Below, piece by piece: positions 42,336 to 51,660 of a stretch of DNA of 64,000 nucleotides. The stretch comes from Clostridiales bacterium. Lineage in GTDB: Bacteria > Bacillota > DSM-16504 > Desulfitibacterales > JAICDB01. The first letter of the stretch is position 1. The number at the start of each line of letters is the position of its first letter. The notes under the pieces are model-generated. The model did no database searches and had not been told where the DNA came from. It saw only the letters and a list, made by a program, of their open reading frames with translations. The position numbers were made by a program, and so were the translations under genes. The DNA lies in the NCBI GenBank assembly GCA_020063565.1, contig JAICDB010000006.1:155630-219629 (forward strand), in the 5' to 3' direction.

Positions 42336-43028
42336 TCAATCTACCTCTTCATTCATTTTATAACCTGTGCCGTATACTGTTTTAATATATTTAGGACGGG
42401 TGGTTTTCCCTTCGATTTTGCGCCTGAGATTACTAATATGTGTATCAAGTGACCTTTCATAGCCTTCATAATTTAGCCCTAAAATATCCAGGAGCTGTAA
42501 CCTGGAAAATACTCGACCGGGCTTTTGTGCCAGAGTAACCAGTATTTTATATTCAGTCGGAGTTAGCTGCACCGGAGTCTCTTTTACCTTTACCTGGTGA
42601 CGTTCAGTATCAATTGCAAGTTTTCCATGTCTAATGATTGAACTGCTTTCCTGACCTACTGCCTGTGCAGTTCTCCTCAATACTGCTCGTATTCTGGCAA
42701 CCAGTTCGCGTAGGCTAAACGGTTTAGTGAGATAGTCATCCGCCCCTAGTTCCAAACCCAACAGCTTGTCAACTTCTTCCGACTTGGCAGTAAGCATTAT
42801 GATGGGAGTTGTATACTTTTCCCTGACTGTTCTGCAGACATCCAGGCCGCTCAGTTCAGGAAGCATCCAATCAAGGACAATTAAGTCCGGCTTTTCCGTT
42901 GTAAATTTTAGTAATGCTTCCTTACCATCTGCAGCTATAATGACTTCAAAACCTTCAGCAGTTAAAAAATCCCTAACTATTTCCTGTAATTTTTCTTCAT
43001 CATCCACAAAGAGTATTTTAGCAACCAC
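42336..43028 (-). CDS. OmpR/PhoB-type response regulator
   Basis: About 230 residues. The receiver has acidic DDEE and phospho-Asp in VLDWMLPE; K in MLTAKSEE. The C-terminal winged helix ends RSLDTHISNLRRKIEG...YGTGYKM. It pairs with the histidine kinase downstream. The frame is open to 43079; GTG 43028 sits nine bases after AAGGAGG and precedes the conserved AKILFVDDE. Confidence 0.95.
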   Translation of the reverse strand: MVAKILFVDDEEKLQEIVRDFLTAEGFEVIIAADGKEALLKFTTEKPDLIVLDWMLPELSGLDVCRTVREKYTTPIIMLTAKSEEVDKLLGLELGADDYLTKPFSLRELVARIRAVLRRTAQAVGQESSSIIRHGKLAIDTERHQVKVKETPVQLTPTEYKILVTLAQKPGRVFSRLQLLDILGLNYEGYERSLDTHISNLRRKIEGKTTRPKYIKTVYGTGYKMNEEVD

Positions 43029-43052
43029 CAGCCCTTGCCTCCTTAAAATGAT

Positions 43053-43081
43053 GTTCGAAAAGCCCGTGTTCCTTTTCAAAC
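43053..43081. repeat. Copy of a small palindromic repeat
   Basis: GTTCGAAAAGCCCGTGTTCC TTTTC(A)AAC: a degenerate copy of the element seen at 48335-48361 and 52216-52242 (GTTCGAAAAG, spacer, CTTTTCGAAC). Confidence 0.45.
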
Positions 43082-43097
43082 TTGCATATCAAATATG

Positions 43098-43126
43098 TAA
43101 AACCAAGGGATTCTTCCCTTGGTTTA
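43098..43126 (-). terminator. Terminator between the DUF2680 gene and the response regulator
   Basis: AAACCAAGGGA, loop AGAA, TCCCTTGGTTT; T-rich tail on the minus strand. Confidence 0.7.
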
Positions 43127-43134
43127 AGATTTAA

Positions 43135-43680
43135 TTATTGACCATTCAAGCATGGACAAGCGGCACCAAAGCCTCGTCCCATTCCTCTTCCGCCGCCAAA
43201 ACCTTTGCCACGGCCTCTACCTGCAGGTCCTACAGCAGTTCTCTCAAGCTGGTCAGCAACCCTTTGTTCCATAATTGTCAGGCGTGCCTGGGCAACTTCT
43301 TCCGTAATAACTCCTTCTTTAACTAAGTTATCCAGCCAGATTTTTCTCTCTGCAAGTGCTTTTTCAACAATTTTTTCCTTGGAAACTCCTTTGTCTGAAG
43401 CAATTGCTGCTAAAGACTTACCTTCAAGCCTTTTGGCTGTAATGTCTTCAACAGTTAAACCGGTCAGTTCAGCAACAATTGTGATCAGACCTCCGTTAGC
43501 AGCCCTGTATCCCCAACCATTACCTGCTCCAAAACCTGCAGGTGTTACGGCCTTAGCATTTGCCTGCGGCGTTGCACTTTGCGGCGTACTTGCTGCCTGA
43601 ACAGAACCGGTAAAACCGCTTCCAAGGAATAAAACACCTGCCATTACAACTAGAAGTGATAGAGCAATAAATTTTTTCAC
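43135..43680 (-). CDS. Secreted DUF2680-type protein with Gly-rich tail
   Basis: 181 residues. The signal peptide (1-29, MKKFIALSLLVVMAGVLFLGS, cut near VQAAS) is followed by a helical domain with tandem motifs LTGLTVEDITAKRLEGKSLA and KGVSKEKIVEKALAERKIWLDNLVKEG. The C-terminus RGRGKGFGGGRGMGRGFGAAC-PCLNGQ is Gly/Arg-rich with two cysteines. DUF2680 proteins often sit beside two-component systems, as here (separated by a terminator). GTG 43680 follows AGGAGGTG. It may be the target or accessory sensor of the kinase (inference). Confidence 0.82.
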   Translation of the reverse strand: MKKFIALSLLVVMAGVLFLGSGFTGSVQAASTPQSATPQANAKAVTPAGFGAGNGWGYRAANGGLITIVAELTGLTVEDITAKRLEGKSLAAIASDKGVSKEKIVEKALAERKIWLDNLVKEGVITEEVAQARLTIMEQRVADQLERTAVGPAGRGRGKGFGGGRGMGRGFGAACPCLNGQ

Positions 43681-43763
43681 TGGAAAACACCTCCTAATTT
43701 ATTTTGCATCTCTATCATACCACCCGGATTTTAAGTAATCTTCAAGGAAATCTTAAGAAAACC

Positions 43764-45671
43764 TCAAGATTCATTTTCCTCTATTTTTTTCTCCCACATA
43801 CCATAAAGCCTTTGCAATTCACTGTTAACATCATCATATTGCTCTGTTAAATTCCTTATTTCTTGACCTGAGTTATTATATGTTGAGCTGTCTCCCAGCA
43901 TAGCAATCAGCTCATTTGCCCTTTCTTCCAGTTCTTCTATCCTTTTTTCCAAGTCCTCCAGGGAAAAAACGCTATCTTTTTTATTCTTAACCTTTTGTTG
44001 AAGTTGTACTTGTTTTTGTTTTATTTTTCTTTGTTTTTCCCTTAATAACTGTTCTCCCAATAGATCCTGCTTTTTCCACCTGTAATAATCATAATCTCCC
44101 ACATATTCCGTCAGTTGCTCATTTTCAAGTTCCAGCACCCTGGTTGCCAAGCGGTTTATGAAATAGCGATCGTGGGAAACGAAAAGCATGGTACCCGGAA
44201 ATTCGGAGAGTGCATCCTCCAGCATTTCTCTGGTATTTACGTCTAGATGGTTAGTAGGTTCATCCATAATTAAAAAATTTGCTTCTTGTAAAAAAAGTTT
44301 TGCCAGTACCAACCGACTTCTTTCTCCACCGCTTAAATTTTTTACTTTTTTCTGAACTGTTTCGCCTGCAAAAAGAAAGCGCCCTAAAACAGACCTTGCT
44401 TCATGTTCAGTAATATGCGGTCCCGTATAGATCTCATCTAAGACAGTATTTTCTTCAGATAAGTTTTCATGTTCCTGGTCGTAATATGCTATTTTAACCC
44501 TGGAACCGTATCTTATCTTACCTGCCGCCTGGATTTGTCCTGCAATAATCTTTAATAGGGTACTTTTTCCAACGCCATTATCCCCTAAAAGAGCCACCTT
44601 TTCACCTTTATAAATCTTCAAACTTAGGTTTTCAAAAAGTTTTTTTCCAGGATAAGATTTATTTATATCCTCCATTTCCAGCACAATTTCACCTGTATCC
44701 CTTAACATATTAAAAGAAATAGCAGCTTTTTTCTCGAGGATCTGGGGTTTTTCCATTTTGCTCATTTTCTGGAGCTGTTTTTGTCTACCCCTCGCCTGTT
44801 TTGATTTAACTCCTGCTCTGTAGCGATTAACATATTCCTCCAGTCTTTTTATCTTTTCCTGGTGCTTGCGATACTCTTTCAGTTCAGTTTGTAATTTCTT
44901 TTCTTTTAAAATTAGGTACCGCGTATAATTGCCGGGATAGGATTGTAATCCTTGACTGGTTAATTCTAAAATCCGTTCCACAAACCTATCCAAAAAATAA
45001 CGGTCATGTGAGACCGCTAAAATTGCTCCAGGATATGTTGCCAGATAATCCTCAAGCCACTCAACAGCTTTAATATCCAAATAGTTTGTAGGCTCATCCA
45101 GCAAAATAAGTTCCGGTTCCCTTAAAAGCAGTTTGGCAAGTGCCAAGCGAGTTTTTTGACCGCCACTAAAGGTAGAAATAGGCCTGTTAAAATCGGCTTC
45201 TTCAAAACCCAATCCCTTTATCATACCTTTAATTTTGCTTTCAAATGAATATCCATCCTGTCTCTCATATTTTTCCGCAGCTTTGCTGTAGCGAGCCATA
45301 ACTTCATCTAACTTATGCTCCTGTGCATAAATTGCAGGGTCAGACATCATTGTTTCAAGTTTTGTGATTTCAGAACGAAGGCTTAGTAAATCCTCATATT
45401 CAGAAAGCATCAGGTCAATTACCTTTTCTTCACCTGAAAAAAGATCGCCAGCCTGTGCAAGATATCCAACTCTAATGTCTTTCCCAACTATTATTTGACC
45501 TTCATCCAGAGGTTCTTCTCCTGCAAGACACTTTAAAAAGGTAGATTTTCCTATGCCATTTGGACCAACAAGGCCAACTTTTTCTTTAGCATTAATAATT
45601 AAAGAAATATCTTCAAAAATGATATCGGCACCATAGCTTTTTGTATTATTTTGTGCTTGTAATGCAATCAT
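43764..45671 (-). CDS. ABC-F family ATPase
   Basis: 635 residues with two full ABC domains in one chain: Walker A GPNGIGKST and GDNGVGKST, signatures FSGGQ and LSGGERSR, linker with YRKHQEKIKRLEEYVNRYR, and a C-terminal coiled coil (about 540-635). There are no membrane domains, so it acts on the ribosome, like translation-factor or resistance-type ABC-F proteins. The long C-terminal helical tail resembles the YdiF/Uup group rather than antibiotic-resistance types. AGGGTG precedes the ATG. Confidence 0.92.
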   Translation of the reverse strand: MIALQAQNNTKSYGADIIFEDISLIINAKEKVGLVGPNGIGKSTFLKCLAGEEPLDEGQIIVGKDIRVGYLAQAGDLFSGEEKVIDLMLSEYEDLLSLRSEITKLETMMSDPAIYAQEHKLDEVMARYSKAAEKYERQDGYSFESKIKGMIKGLGFEEADFNRPISTFSGGQKTRLALAKLLLREPELILLDEPTNYLDIKAVEWLEDYLATYPGAILAVSHDRYFLDRFVERILELTSQGLQSYPGNYTRYLILKEKKLQTELKEYRKHQEKIKRLEEYVNRYRAGVKSKQARGRQKQLQKMSKMEKPQILEKKAAISFNMLRDTGEIVLEMEDINKSYPGKKLFENLSLKIYKGEKVALLGDNGVGKSTLLKIIAGQIQAAGKIRYGSRVKIAYYDQEHENLSEENTVLDEIYTGPHITEHEARSVLGRFLFAGETVQKKVKNLSGGERSRLVLAKLFLQEANFLIMDEPTNHLDVNTREMLEDALSEFPGTMLFVSHDRYFINRLATRVLELENEQLTEYVGDYDYYRWKKQDLLGEQLLREKQRKIKQKQVQLQQKVKNKKDSVFSLEDLEKRIEELEERANELIAMLGDSSTYNNSGQEIRNLTEQYDDVNSELQRLYGMWEKKIEENES

Positions 45672-45706
45672 ACTATCACCCTAAATATACTATCAAATTT
45701 TAGTTT

Positions 45707-46225
45707 TTACCGCTTTTTTAAAAGGAAGTTAAAATATTTATTTAACCTTTTAAAGGTTCCTTCCCCGAGAAGCTTCTCTGCCTGGGAAGTTATATTTTGA
45801 AGATAATGAAGCAAGCTTACGCTTCCACTCCAGTGCTCGAGGACTACATCCTTGTTTGTATTTAAAACCTTATTCAAGATATATACGGCAAGCACAACAT
45901 CATCCAAAAATCCTCCCGGTCCCAAGAGAACTTCAGGTAAAAGATCTATAGGAGTCATAAAGTAAGTAATCCCCGCTAAGATAAGCGCCTTGTTACCGGC
46001 GCTTATTCTGGGATCTTTAGCCAAGCGAACCATAAGCATAAAGAGGTCAGGCGCTATTAAAACTACCTCTACCACTTGTAAACCCTGTTTACCACCCTTT
46101 TTTTGTGCCCAGTTTCTGATGTTTTCCCTAATTTTTTCGTAAAAGCCGGATACATTTTTAAGATGTGGAATTTCCTCATTTTCTGAGAGAATTTCAACCT
46201 TAGGATTCTTTTCATCTTTATCCAT
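45707..46225 (-). CDS. YkvA-family (DUF1232) membrane protein
   Basis: 172 residues. The central DUF1232 motif is YFMTPIDLLPEVLLGPGGFLDDVVLAVYIL, a hydrophobic hairpin with conserved D residues, preceded by an acidic N-terminus. Members are membrane-associated and of unknown function. It lies 22 bases upstream of nothing obvious on its strand; GGGGAGG precedes the ATG. Confidence 0.88.
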   Translation of the reverse strand: MDKDEKNPKVEILSENEEIPHLKNVSGFYEKIRENIRNWAQKKGGKQGLQVVEVVLIAPDLFMLMVRLAKDPRISAGNKALILAGITYFMTPIDLLPEVLLGPGGFLDDVVLAVYILNKVLNTNKDVVLEHWSGSVSLLHYLQNITSQAEKLLGEGTFKRLNKYFNFLLKKR

Positions 46226-46247
46226 TTTATTTTTTCCTCCCCGGAAG

Positions 46248-46967
46248 TTAAACTTTTATAGCTTCTATTATTTCAACAGGATTATCGGTAAAAATACCGT
46301 CAACATTCATTTCCTGAAATTTTTTTGCAAGTCTAACATCGTTAACAACAAAGGGAAAAACCCCAACTCCATTTTCATGCGCGCCTTGTACTATATCAAG
46401 GTTAATATTGTAATAATAAGGATGAATAAACTCCGAATCTATTCTTTTGGCATATATCCATGGTTCAACAAGGCCTGCAAAATAGAGAGTTCCTGTGCGT
46501 ATCTTTGAAGAAATTTCTTTACACTTTAATAAGCTATAATGGTTAAATGATGAGATTACAGTTTTTTCAACGTAATCATATTTCTCTACAAGCTCAATTA
46601 CCTTTTCTTCAATTCCTTCATACCTTATTATACCTGATTTTAACTCCAAATTTAAATAAGTATCATAATCATGTAATAGTTGCAATACTTCTTCCAGGGC
46701 AGGTATTTTAAGGCCCTTAAATTCAGAACTGAAACTACAGCCAAAATCAAGTAACCGCAGTTCTTGATATGTATAATCCTTAACATAGCCATGGGAATTA
46801 GAAGTTCTATTGACCTGTTCATCATGAATTACAACGGGAACTCCATCTTTGGTTAATTGTACATCGAGTTCCAAGCCATCTACACCTAACTTAAGCGCTA
46901 ATTCAAATCCCTCTAAAGTATTTTCAGGCGCTCTGCTGGGTATTCCTCGATGACCTATTATTTTCAA
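46248..46967 (-). CDS. Glycerophosphodiester phosphodiesterase
   Basis: 239 residues, cytoplasmic (no signal peptide). IGHRGIPSRAPENTLEGFELAL has the catalytic His and Glu, ELDVQLTKDGVPVVIHDE carries the metal ligands and second His, and NVDGIFTDNP ends the barrel. It hydrolyses glycerophosphodiesters to glycerol-3-phosphate and an alcohol. TTG 46967 follows AAGGTG. It lies 22 bases before the YkvA-like gene, so the two are likely co-transcribed. Confidence 0.93.
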   Translation of the reverse strand: MKIIGHRGIPSRAPENTLEGFELALKLGVDGLELDVQLTKDGVPVVIHDEQVNRTSNSHGYVKDYTYQELRLLDFGCSFSSEFKGLKIPALEEVLQLLHDYDTYLNLELKSGIIRYEGIEEKVIELVEKYDYVEKTVISSFNHYSLLKCKEISSKIRTGTLYFAGLVEPWIYAKRIDSEFIHPYYYNINLDIVQGAHENGVGVFPFVVNDVRLAKKFQEMNVDGIFTDNPVEIIEAIKV

Positions 46968-47049
46968 TTTCTACACCTTCTCTCTAAACAGTAATATAAT
47001 ATTTGTAAATAATTGGTGTCTTAATTCATGCAAAAATAGTCACTTAAAC

Positions 47050-47078
47050 TTGATATTTATCCTCGCATTATGTATAAT
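47050..47078 (+). promoter_or_regulatory. Promoter of the 6S RNA gene
   Basis: TTGATA, 17-base spacer, TATAAT; predicted start near 47085. Confidence 0.8.
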
Positions 47079-47084
47079 ATGAAC

Positions 47085-47340
47085 TGCAGAGGATAACAGA
47101 GTTTATTGAAATTCCTGCGTGGTGCGTGTTGGGCCGGGAAAAATTTTGAACCAACACCAACACATAGGGATCCCGGGGTCCAGTAAGTAATGGAACGCCC
47201 CCTCTGGAAAGGGACTTCAGAGCTTGCTGGCAGGGAACCCACCTGCTGAGCGCGGGTTCAGGAAATTTCCTGGCAAGCGGCCATAGCGGGAATACTGGAT
47301 ATAGCTTTAAAATAACTCCGTCATTAGACGGAGTTATTTT
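47085..47340 (+). ncRNA. ssrS: 6S RNA
   Basis: A strong promoter and a terminator frame about 250 bases without a credible ORF. The ends close the 6S way: ATTCCTGC (47111-47118) pairs with GCGGGAAT (47286-47293). The 5' strand continues ...GCGTGTTGGGCCGGG and the 3' strand ends GGCAAGCGGCCATAGCGGGAAT, close to the 6S consensus (E. coli GCGGCAUCUCGGAGAU at the same place). 6S RNA mimics an open promoter and holds sigma-A RNA polymerase in stationary phase. No database check was possible. Confidence 0.72.
47313..47340. terminator. Terminator shared by 6S RNA and mrfB
   Basis: AACTCCGTC, loop ATTA, GACGGAGTT, followed by ATTTTTT on the plus strand; the mrfB stop codon follows at once on the minus strand, where the flank is also T-rich. 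Confidence 0.8.
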
Positions 47341-48300
47341 TTATTTAGTAGCTGCAATGAAATCTTTAGCATTAATACATGGTTGAACTATGTATAATAC
47401 CCTGGCTAAAGAAACTAAATCAAGTGCATTGTGCCTGATAATATCCTTGATGAGAGCAGGGTCCCCGCTTTTTACAAATTTATAATAGGTTTGCGGGATA
47501 AGATAGCCCGGTATGTCTCCTTCCCTTTTAAAATTTAATAGATATTCCTCCAAGGTAATAAGGCGACAATTGGGAAACTTACCCTTAAAGTGACGCCGTG
47601 CGTGGTATAAAAGATCTATTTGATAATGCTTAAGCCTGTAAAAAAAGCGGTGTTCTACCCATCTTCCTTCAATATAGGGTGCATCAAACTTTTTACCGTT
47701 ATAAGTCACCATTACTTTAAAGTTTCTCAGCTTTTTATAAAGATCCGCTAAAAGCGGCTTTTCCTCTTGCAGATTCCTGGCTAAATACTGCTGCAGCTTA
47801 AGTTTTCCGCCATCCTTATACAATATACCAACTAAGAAAAGGGGCTGATTAGCCCAGAGCCCTGTAGACTCAATATCCAGAAAAACTAAGTCATCTTTCT
47901 TAAAAAATGACAGCAATTCATAATCACACGCCCCACGGCGCCGTAATTCCTTAATTTTACCCTTCAGAATACATTCAGAAACAATCTCAACTTCATACTG
48001 CCAGCGAACTTCACCGGAGAGCTGGTTGATATTATCTATTCCCTGTTCTCGCATTTCCCTTTCAGTCACCGGCCCTATCCCTTGCAAAAGCCGCAAATTT
48101 CTTGTAAGCAATTCCTTTGAAACAGCTGGAAAAGTTAAATTTGCAAGTGAATATTCTTTTTCTATTAAATAATAATTCCCAAAGGAGTTGTTTATTTCTA
48201 CCCCACCTAAATCAAGAGGGGATTTTTTTTGAGGAATTTGCACTTTGCCAGGCTCTTCATTTTTTGCTTTTATGTCTTTTAACCTACTTAATAAAGTCAT
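47341..48300 (-). CDS. mrfB: MrfB-like (YprB) RNase-H-fold exonuclease
   Basis: 319 residues. A helical N-terminus with a helix-hairpin-helix-like stretch (LLQGIGPVTEREMREQGIDN) precedes an RNase-H/DnaQ-like domain. The acidic residues are visible in VFLDIESTGLWANQPLFLVG, NGKKFDAPYIEGRW and HNALDLVSLA. B. subtilis MrfB works with MrfA in mitomycin-lesion excision. It follows mrfA by about 60 bases on the same strand, as in Bacillus. Confidence 0.85.
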   Translation of the reverse strand: MTLLSRLKDIKAKNEEPGKVQIPQKKSPLDLGGVEINNSFGNYYLIEKEYSLANLTFPAVSKELLTRNLRLLQGIGPVTEREMREQGIDNINQLSGEVRWQYEVEIVSECILKGKIKELRRRGACDYELLSFFKKDDLVFLDIESTGLWANQPLFLVGILYKDGGKLKLQQYLARNLQEEKPLLADLYKKLRNFKVMVTYNGKKFDAPYIEGRWVEHRFFYRLKHYQIDLLYHARRHFKGKFPNCRLITLEEYLLNFKREGDIPGYLIPQTYYKFVKSGDPALIKDIIRHNALDLVSLARVLYIVQPCINAKDFIAATK

Positions 48301-48334
48301 AACTTTTCACCACTCACTCTTTTCTTAATAGGGT

Positions 48335-48361
48335 GTTCGAAAAGTCCGCTCCTTTTCGAAA
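48335..48361. repeat. Copy of a small palindromic repeat between mrfA and mrfB
   Basis: GTTCGAAAAG, TCCGCTC spacer, CTTTTCGAA: the best-conserved solitary copy of a dispersed element (see 52216-52242). Confidence 0.55.
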
Positions 48362-48362
48362 C

Positions 48363-50696
48363 TCATTTAAAACGCTTTAAACTGTTTTTCAGTGCAGTAG
48401 AATTAATAATAATTTTATTATTTTCAACCCGGGGAGTATATTCTTTACCAAGCAGCCTGTGTAAAAGGTATATTGCCGCCTCTTTATCAAGGGGCCTGTT
48501 AAAATTGGAACATTTAGGAGAATAAATGCAGTTGGGACAACCGTCCTCACATTCACATTCTTTGATAGCTTCCAGTGTCTTTTCCAGCAAATCCTCAAAA
48601 CAGGAATAAGCTGTTTCACTAAAACCTACCCCACCGTCATAAGCATCGTGAATAAAGACTGTAGGTAATCCTGTTTGTGGATGTGCACCTATTGAAAGAC
48701 CACCGATATCATTTCTGTCACACATTGCAAAAAGCGGCAACAGGCCAATAGAAGCATGTTCCAGTGCATGCAATCCCCCCATTAAATTAAGGTAGTATCC
48801 TTTTGCCTCTTCTATTACTGTGGGGTCAAAGGTAACCCACATTCCCTGAGTTTCTAATATTTCCTCAGGTAAATCCAGTTCTCCTCCCCCTAAAACTTGC
48901 CCGGTAGCTTCATGCTTTTTTATATAACCCGTTACCCTAGTTGTAACCTTTAGGTTGCCGCTATAGAGCATATGGGTAAGAAGGGGCCTTTTTTTATTAA
49001 TTTCTATTATTTCAGTTTCCTTATCTCTTTTTACCATGGTATAGTAATCAACATCTACCTTATTAAGGTAACAATGCTTATTTTCTAGATCCAGGTCCTT
49101 GACAAGGTAAGTCTCACCCTGGTGCATGTAAACTGCACCTGGATGAGCCTCTGAAAGAGCTCTATGCCCATCTAAGGTTCCAACCAGCCTGTTGCCGGAA
49201 CTTTTGTCTTTAAGCTGAAAAGATGCCAGTGAACTGGAACGAATATTTACCCTGCTTGCCGGGTAAGTGCCACCGATATAGTAATACGAACCTTCCGACT
49301 GAACTATCTCTCCATCCTCTTCAAGAAGGTACAAGAGGTCTGGAAAGATCTCTCCCCACAAGCTAAAATCTTGAGGCTTTATAGGCAATTCATGAGCAGC
49401 ACAGAGTACATGTCCCAAAAGAATGTACGGATTGTCAGGTGCAACCAAAGCTTGCTCTGTCGGTTTTGTAAATAATGCTTCCTTTTTGCGGATAAAATAT
49501 TGGTCCAGTGGATTTTGTACTGCTATAAAGATAACCAGGGAATCCTTGTGGCGCCTTCCCACCCGTCCCGCTTGCTGCCAGGTAGAAGCAATTGTCCCAG
49601 GATAACCCGCTATGATACATGCTTCCAGTTCTCCCACATCTATGCCCAGTTCAAGTGCGTTAGTAGAAACTACACCATAAACAGTTCCTTTAAACAATGC
49701 CTCTTCAATAGCTCTTCTTTCTCTAGCAAGGTAGCCGCCACGGTAGGAAACCACCTTATTGTGGAGGTTTTTATGGGGCAATTTTTCCTGCAGGAGCTTT
49801 TTAGTATGTCTTAATATTCTTTCGGTAGTCTGGCGCGCCCTGGAAAATGTAATGGTTCTAGTCCTTAAGGCGATTAAAAGTGAAAAGAGCCAGATCACAT
49901 CCTGGATGTAAGGTCTTTTAGATGGCGGGCGCCAGAGCACAAATTTCTTTGCTCCTTGAGGAGCGCCATTATTGTCTATTAAACTAACAGGTAGCCCCGT
50001 TAACCTTTCAGCATGCTGCTTTGGGTTAGCAATTGTTGCAGAACACATAATAAACTGCGGCTTTGAGCCATAGTGTTCGCATATTCTTCTTAGCCGCCGG
50101 ATAATATGACCAACATGGGTTCCAAAAACTCCCCTGTAACTGTGCAGCTCATCAATTACTATATACTTGAGATTACTAAAAAAGTTGTGCCACTTGAGGT
50201 GATTGGGCAAGATCCCCTGGTGAATCATATCAGGATTTGTTATTATAATGCTTGTTTTTTCCCTCAATTCAGGTTTTAAATCATCCGGGGTATCACCGTC
50301 ATAAACAGCAACCTTTACCTCAGTATTAAAATCTTCAACTGCAGCCATCTGATCCTGACTCAGGGATTTTGAAGGAAAAATATATAGCGCTCTCCCTTTT
50401 GGATTATTTAAAATATGGTTCAAAACCGGAAGATTGTAGCACATTGTTTTTCCTGAAGCCGTCGGGGTTACAACTACTACATTCTGGCCCTGAGCCACCT
50501 TTTCTATGGCAGTTACCTGATGTGTAAAAAGTTTTGTGATGCCTTTATCTTTAAGGTAATTTTCAAGATGCGGGTGTAAGTTTTCATTAAGTTCAGCAAA
50601 ACTGGCCTCTTTCGCAGGCAATTCTTCCGTATGTACAATTTGCTCATGATAATTTTCACTTTGCCGGATATACTCTAAAATTTTTTGTGCATCCAT
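48363..50696 (-). CDS. mrfA: MrfA-like (YprA) DEAD/DEAH-box helicase with DUF1998
   Basis: 777 residues. Helicase motifs: Walker A PTASGKT, IVIDELHSYRG (motif II, DELH), CSATIANPKQ, STNALELGIDVG and QQAGRVGR. The DUF1998 domain near the C-terminus carries the four-cysteine zinc element CECEDGCPNCIYSPKC. In B. subtilis MrfA (YprA) and MrfB repair mitomycin C damage independently of UvrABC. The gene pair order mrfA-mrfB is retained. GGAGG precedes the ATG. Confidence 0.92.
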   Translation of the reverse strand: MDAQKILEYIRQSENYHEQIVHTEELPAKEASFAELNENLHPHLENYLKDKGITKLFTHQVTAIEKVAQGQNVVVVTPTASGKTMCYNLPVLNHILNNPKGRALYIFPSKSLSQDQMAAVEDFNTEVKVAVYDGDTPDDLKPELREKTSIIITNPDMIHQGILPNHLKWHNFFSNLKYIVIDELHSYRGVFGTHVGHIIRRLRRICEHYGSKPQFIMCSATIANPKQHAERLTGLPVSLIDNNGAPQGAKKFVLWRPPSKRPYIQDVIWLFSLLIALRTRTITFSRARQTTERILRHTKKLLQEKLPHKNLHNKVVSYRGGYLARERRAIEEALFKGTVYGVVSTNALELGIDVGELEACIIAGYPGTIASTWQQAGRVGRRHKDSLVIFIAVQNPLDQYFIRKKEALFTKPTEQALVAPDNPYILLGHVLCAAHELPIKPQDFSLWGEIFPDLLYLLEEDGEIVQSEGSYYYIGGTYPASRVNIRSSSLASFQLKDKSSGNRLVGTLDGHRALSEAHPGAVYMHQGETYLVKDLDLENKHCYLNKVDVDYYTMVKRDKETEIIEINKKRPLLTHMLYSGNLKVTTRVTGYIKKHEATGQVLGGGELDLPEEILETQGMWVTFDPTVIEEAKGYYLNLMGGLHALEHASIGLLPLFAMCDRNDIGGLSIGAHPQTGLPTVFIHDAYDGGVGFSETAYSCFEDLLEKTLEAIKECECEDGCPNCIYSPKCSNFNRPLDKEAAIYLLHRLLGKEYTPRVENNKIIINSTALKNSLKRFK

Positions 50697-50700
50697 TATC

Positions 50701-51375
50701 TTAAACCTCCGAAATAAAGGATGCCAGTGCCGCTAACACACGGTTAAATGGCAAACCGTTTTGGTTTGGGGCACGAAACTTACGGTTAATTTCTATTTGC
50801 AATGCAGGAATTGCCAGTTCCTGTGAGGCAAACCTGGTAACAGTATGCTGTTTTTCTGCTGGAAAGCTATCAAATGAGATACGAGTAATCGCACATTTTT
50901 TAAAACTCTTTTCCAACCTGGATTTCAGTTTCTTCTGTCCAAGTAAAGATTTACCCTTCATGGTGCCTATATCAATATCAAACTCTTTTGTTGCACTTGC
51001 CCCGTGTAAATCTAAAAGCAGTTTAATGTCATATTTACTGCAAATTCTTTTTATTTCGTCTTTAAAGACACAATTTTTATCATAATTTGGATCTCCGCCA
51101 TATAACTTTGTTAAAGCAAGTGCATGGCAGCCTGTTATATCCGCCAGGAGATATGCCAGAGACCCTGTAAAGAGATCCGAGGGTTTAATTTTTTTCTTTC
51201 TAACGTGACGAACCGCATGGGGAGCTACTATTAAAACAGGCCTCACTCCTTCCCAATGCTTAAAGGGAGAAACCTTCTTAGGGTTTACCATGCGGTCAGT
51301 TTTAACAAAGTGAACTTTCTCTATGGCTAATGCTTCCTCATATTTTCTGGAGGAAATTATCTCTTTGATATCCAT
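50701..51375 (-). CDS. N-formylglutamate amidohydrolase-like protein
   Basis: 224 residues. The fold of the FGase superfamily is seen in VLIVAPHAVRHVRKK (metal/His region), LLLDLHGASA and SQELAIPALQIEINRKFR, where the E and N/R residues bind substrate. Members hydrolyse N-formylglutamate or related amides. It lies only five bases upstream of mrfA with AGGAG, so the two are probably co-transcribed. Real substrate not determined. Confidence 0.8.
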   Translation of the reverse strand: MDIKEIISSRKYEEALAIEKVHFVKTDRMVNPKKVSPFKHWEGVRPVLIVAPHAVRHVRKKKIKPSDLFTGSLAYLLADITGCHALALTKLYGGDPNYDKNCVFKDEIKRICSKYDIKLLLDLHGASATKEFDIDIGTMKGKSLLGQKKLKSRLEKSFKKCAITRISFDSFPAEKQHTVTRFASQELAIPALQIEINRKFRAPNQNGLPFNRVLAALASFISEV

Positions 51376-51483
51376 AAAAATTCTCCTATCAATCCATTAC
51401 AAGAAATGTGTCAACAATTATATTACTAGTTCTATGTTGAAATTAATAGTCCTTCTAACAAATTTAGTTAAGTATTAGAAGAA

Positions 51484-51517
51484 CAAAGAGCCCTCTAATT
51501 TATAGAGGGCTCTTTAA
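51484..51517. terminator. Terminator behind the riboswitch-linked small ORFs
   Basis: AAAGAGCCCTCT, loop AATTTAT, AGAGGGCTCTTT: a 12-bp stem with T/A tracts on both sides; it contains the last codons of the 51495-51656 ORF. Confidence 0.7.
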
Positions 51518-51656
51518 ACCGCTTATTTAAGCCAGCCATAACTATTCTCAAAGTGATAATTGTGATGAGTTCAAGTAAAGCTTTTATCGCATTTTTCCAT
51601 TCCCTTTTATTTTGGTCATTACGATAGACGAAAATAAGGGAGTTTTTGTTCCACAC
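51495..51656 (-). CDS. Small ORF downstream of the glycine-riboswitch gene, 53 aa
   Basis: GTG 51656 to TAG 51495: WNKNSLIFVYRNDQNKREW, then ...LLELITIITLRIVMAGLNKR: a basic protein with one possible membrane-tail helix near the C-terminus. There is no clear ribosome site; an in-frame TTG start overlapping the upstream gene's stop would allow coupling. Doubtful but in the right place to share the riboswitch-controlled transcript. Confidence 0.35.
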   Translation of the reverse strand: MWNKNSLIFVYRNDQNKREWKNAIKALLELITIITLRIVMAGLNKRFKEPSIN

Positions 51657-51660
51657 AATC

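Noticed and set aside
47057..47242. 61-codon minus-strand ORF within the 6S RNA
   Set aside because: The region has a plus-strand promoter, 6S-type closing stem and terminator; the ORF has no ribosome site.
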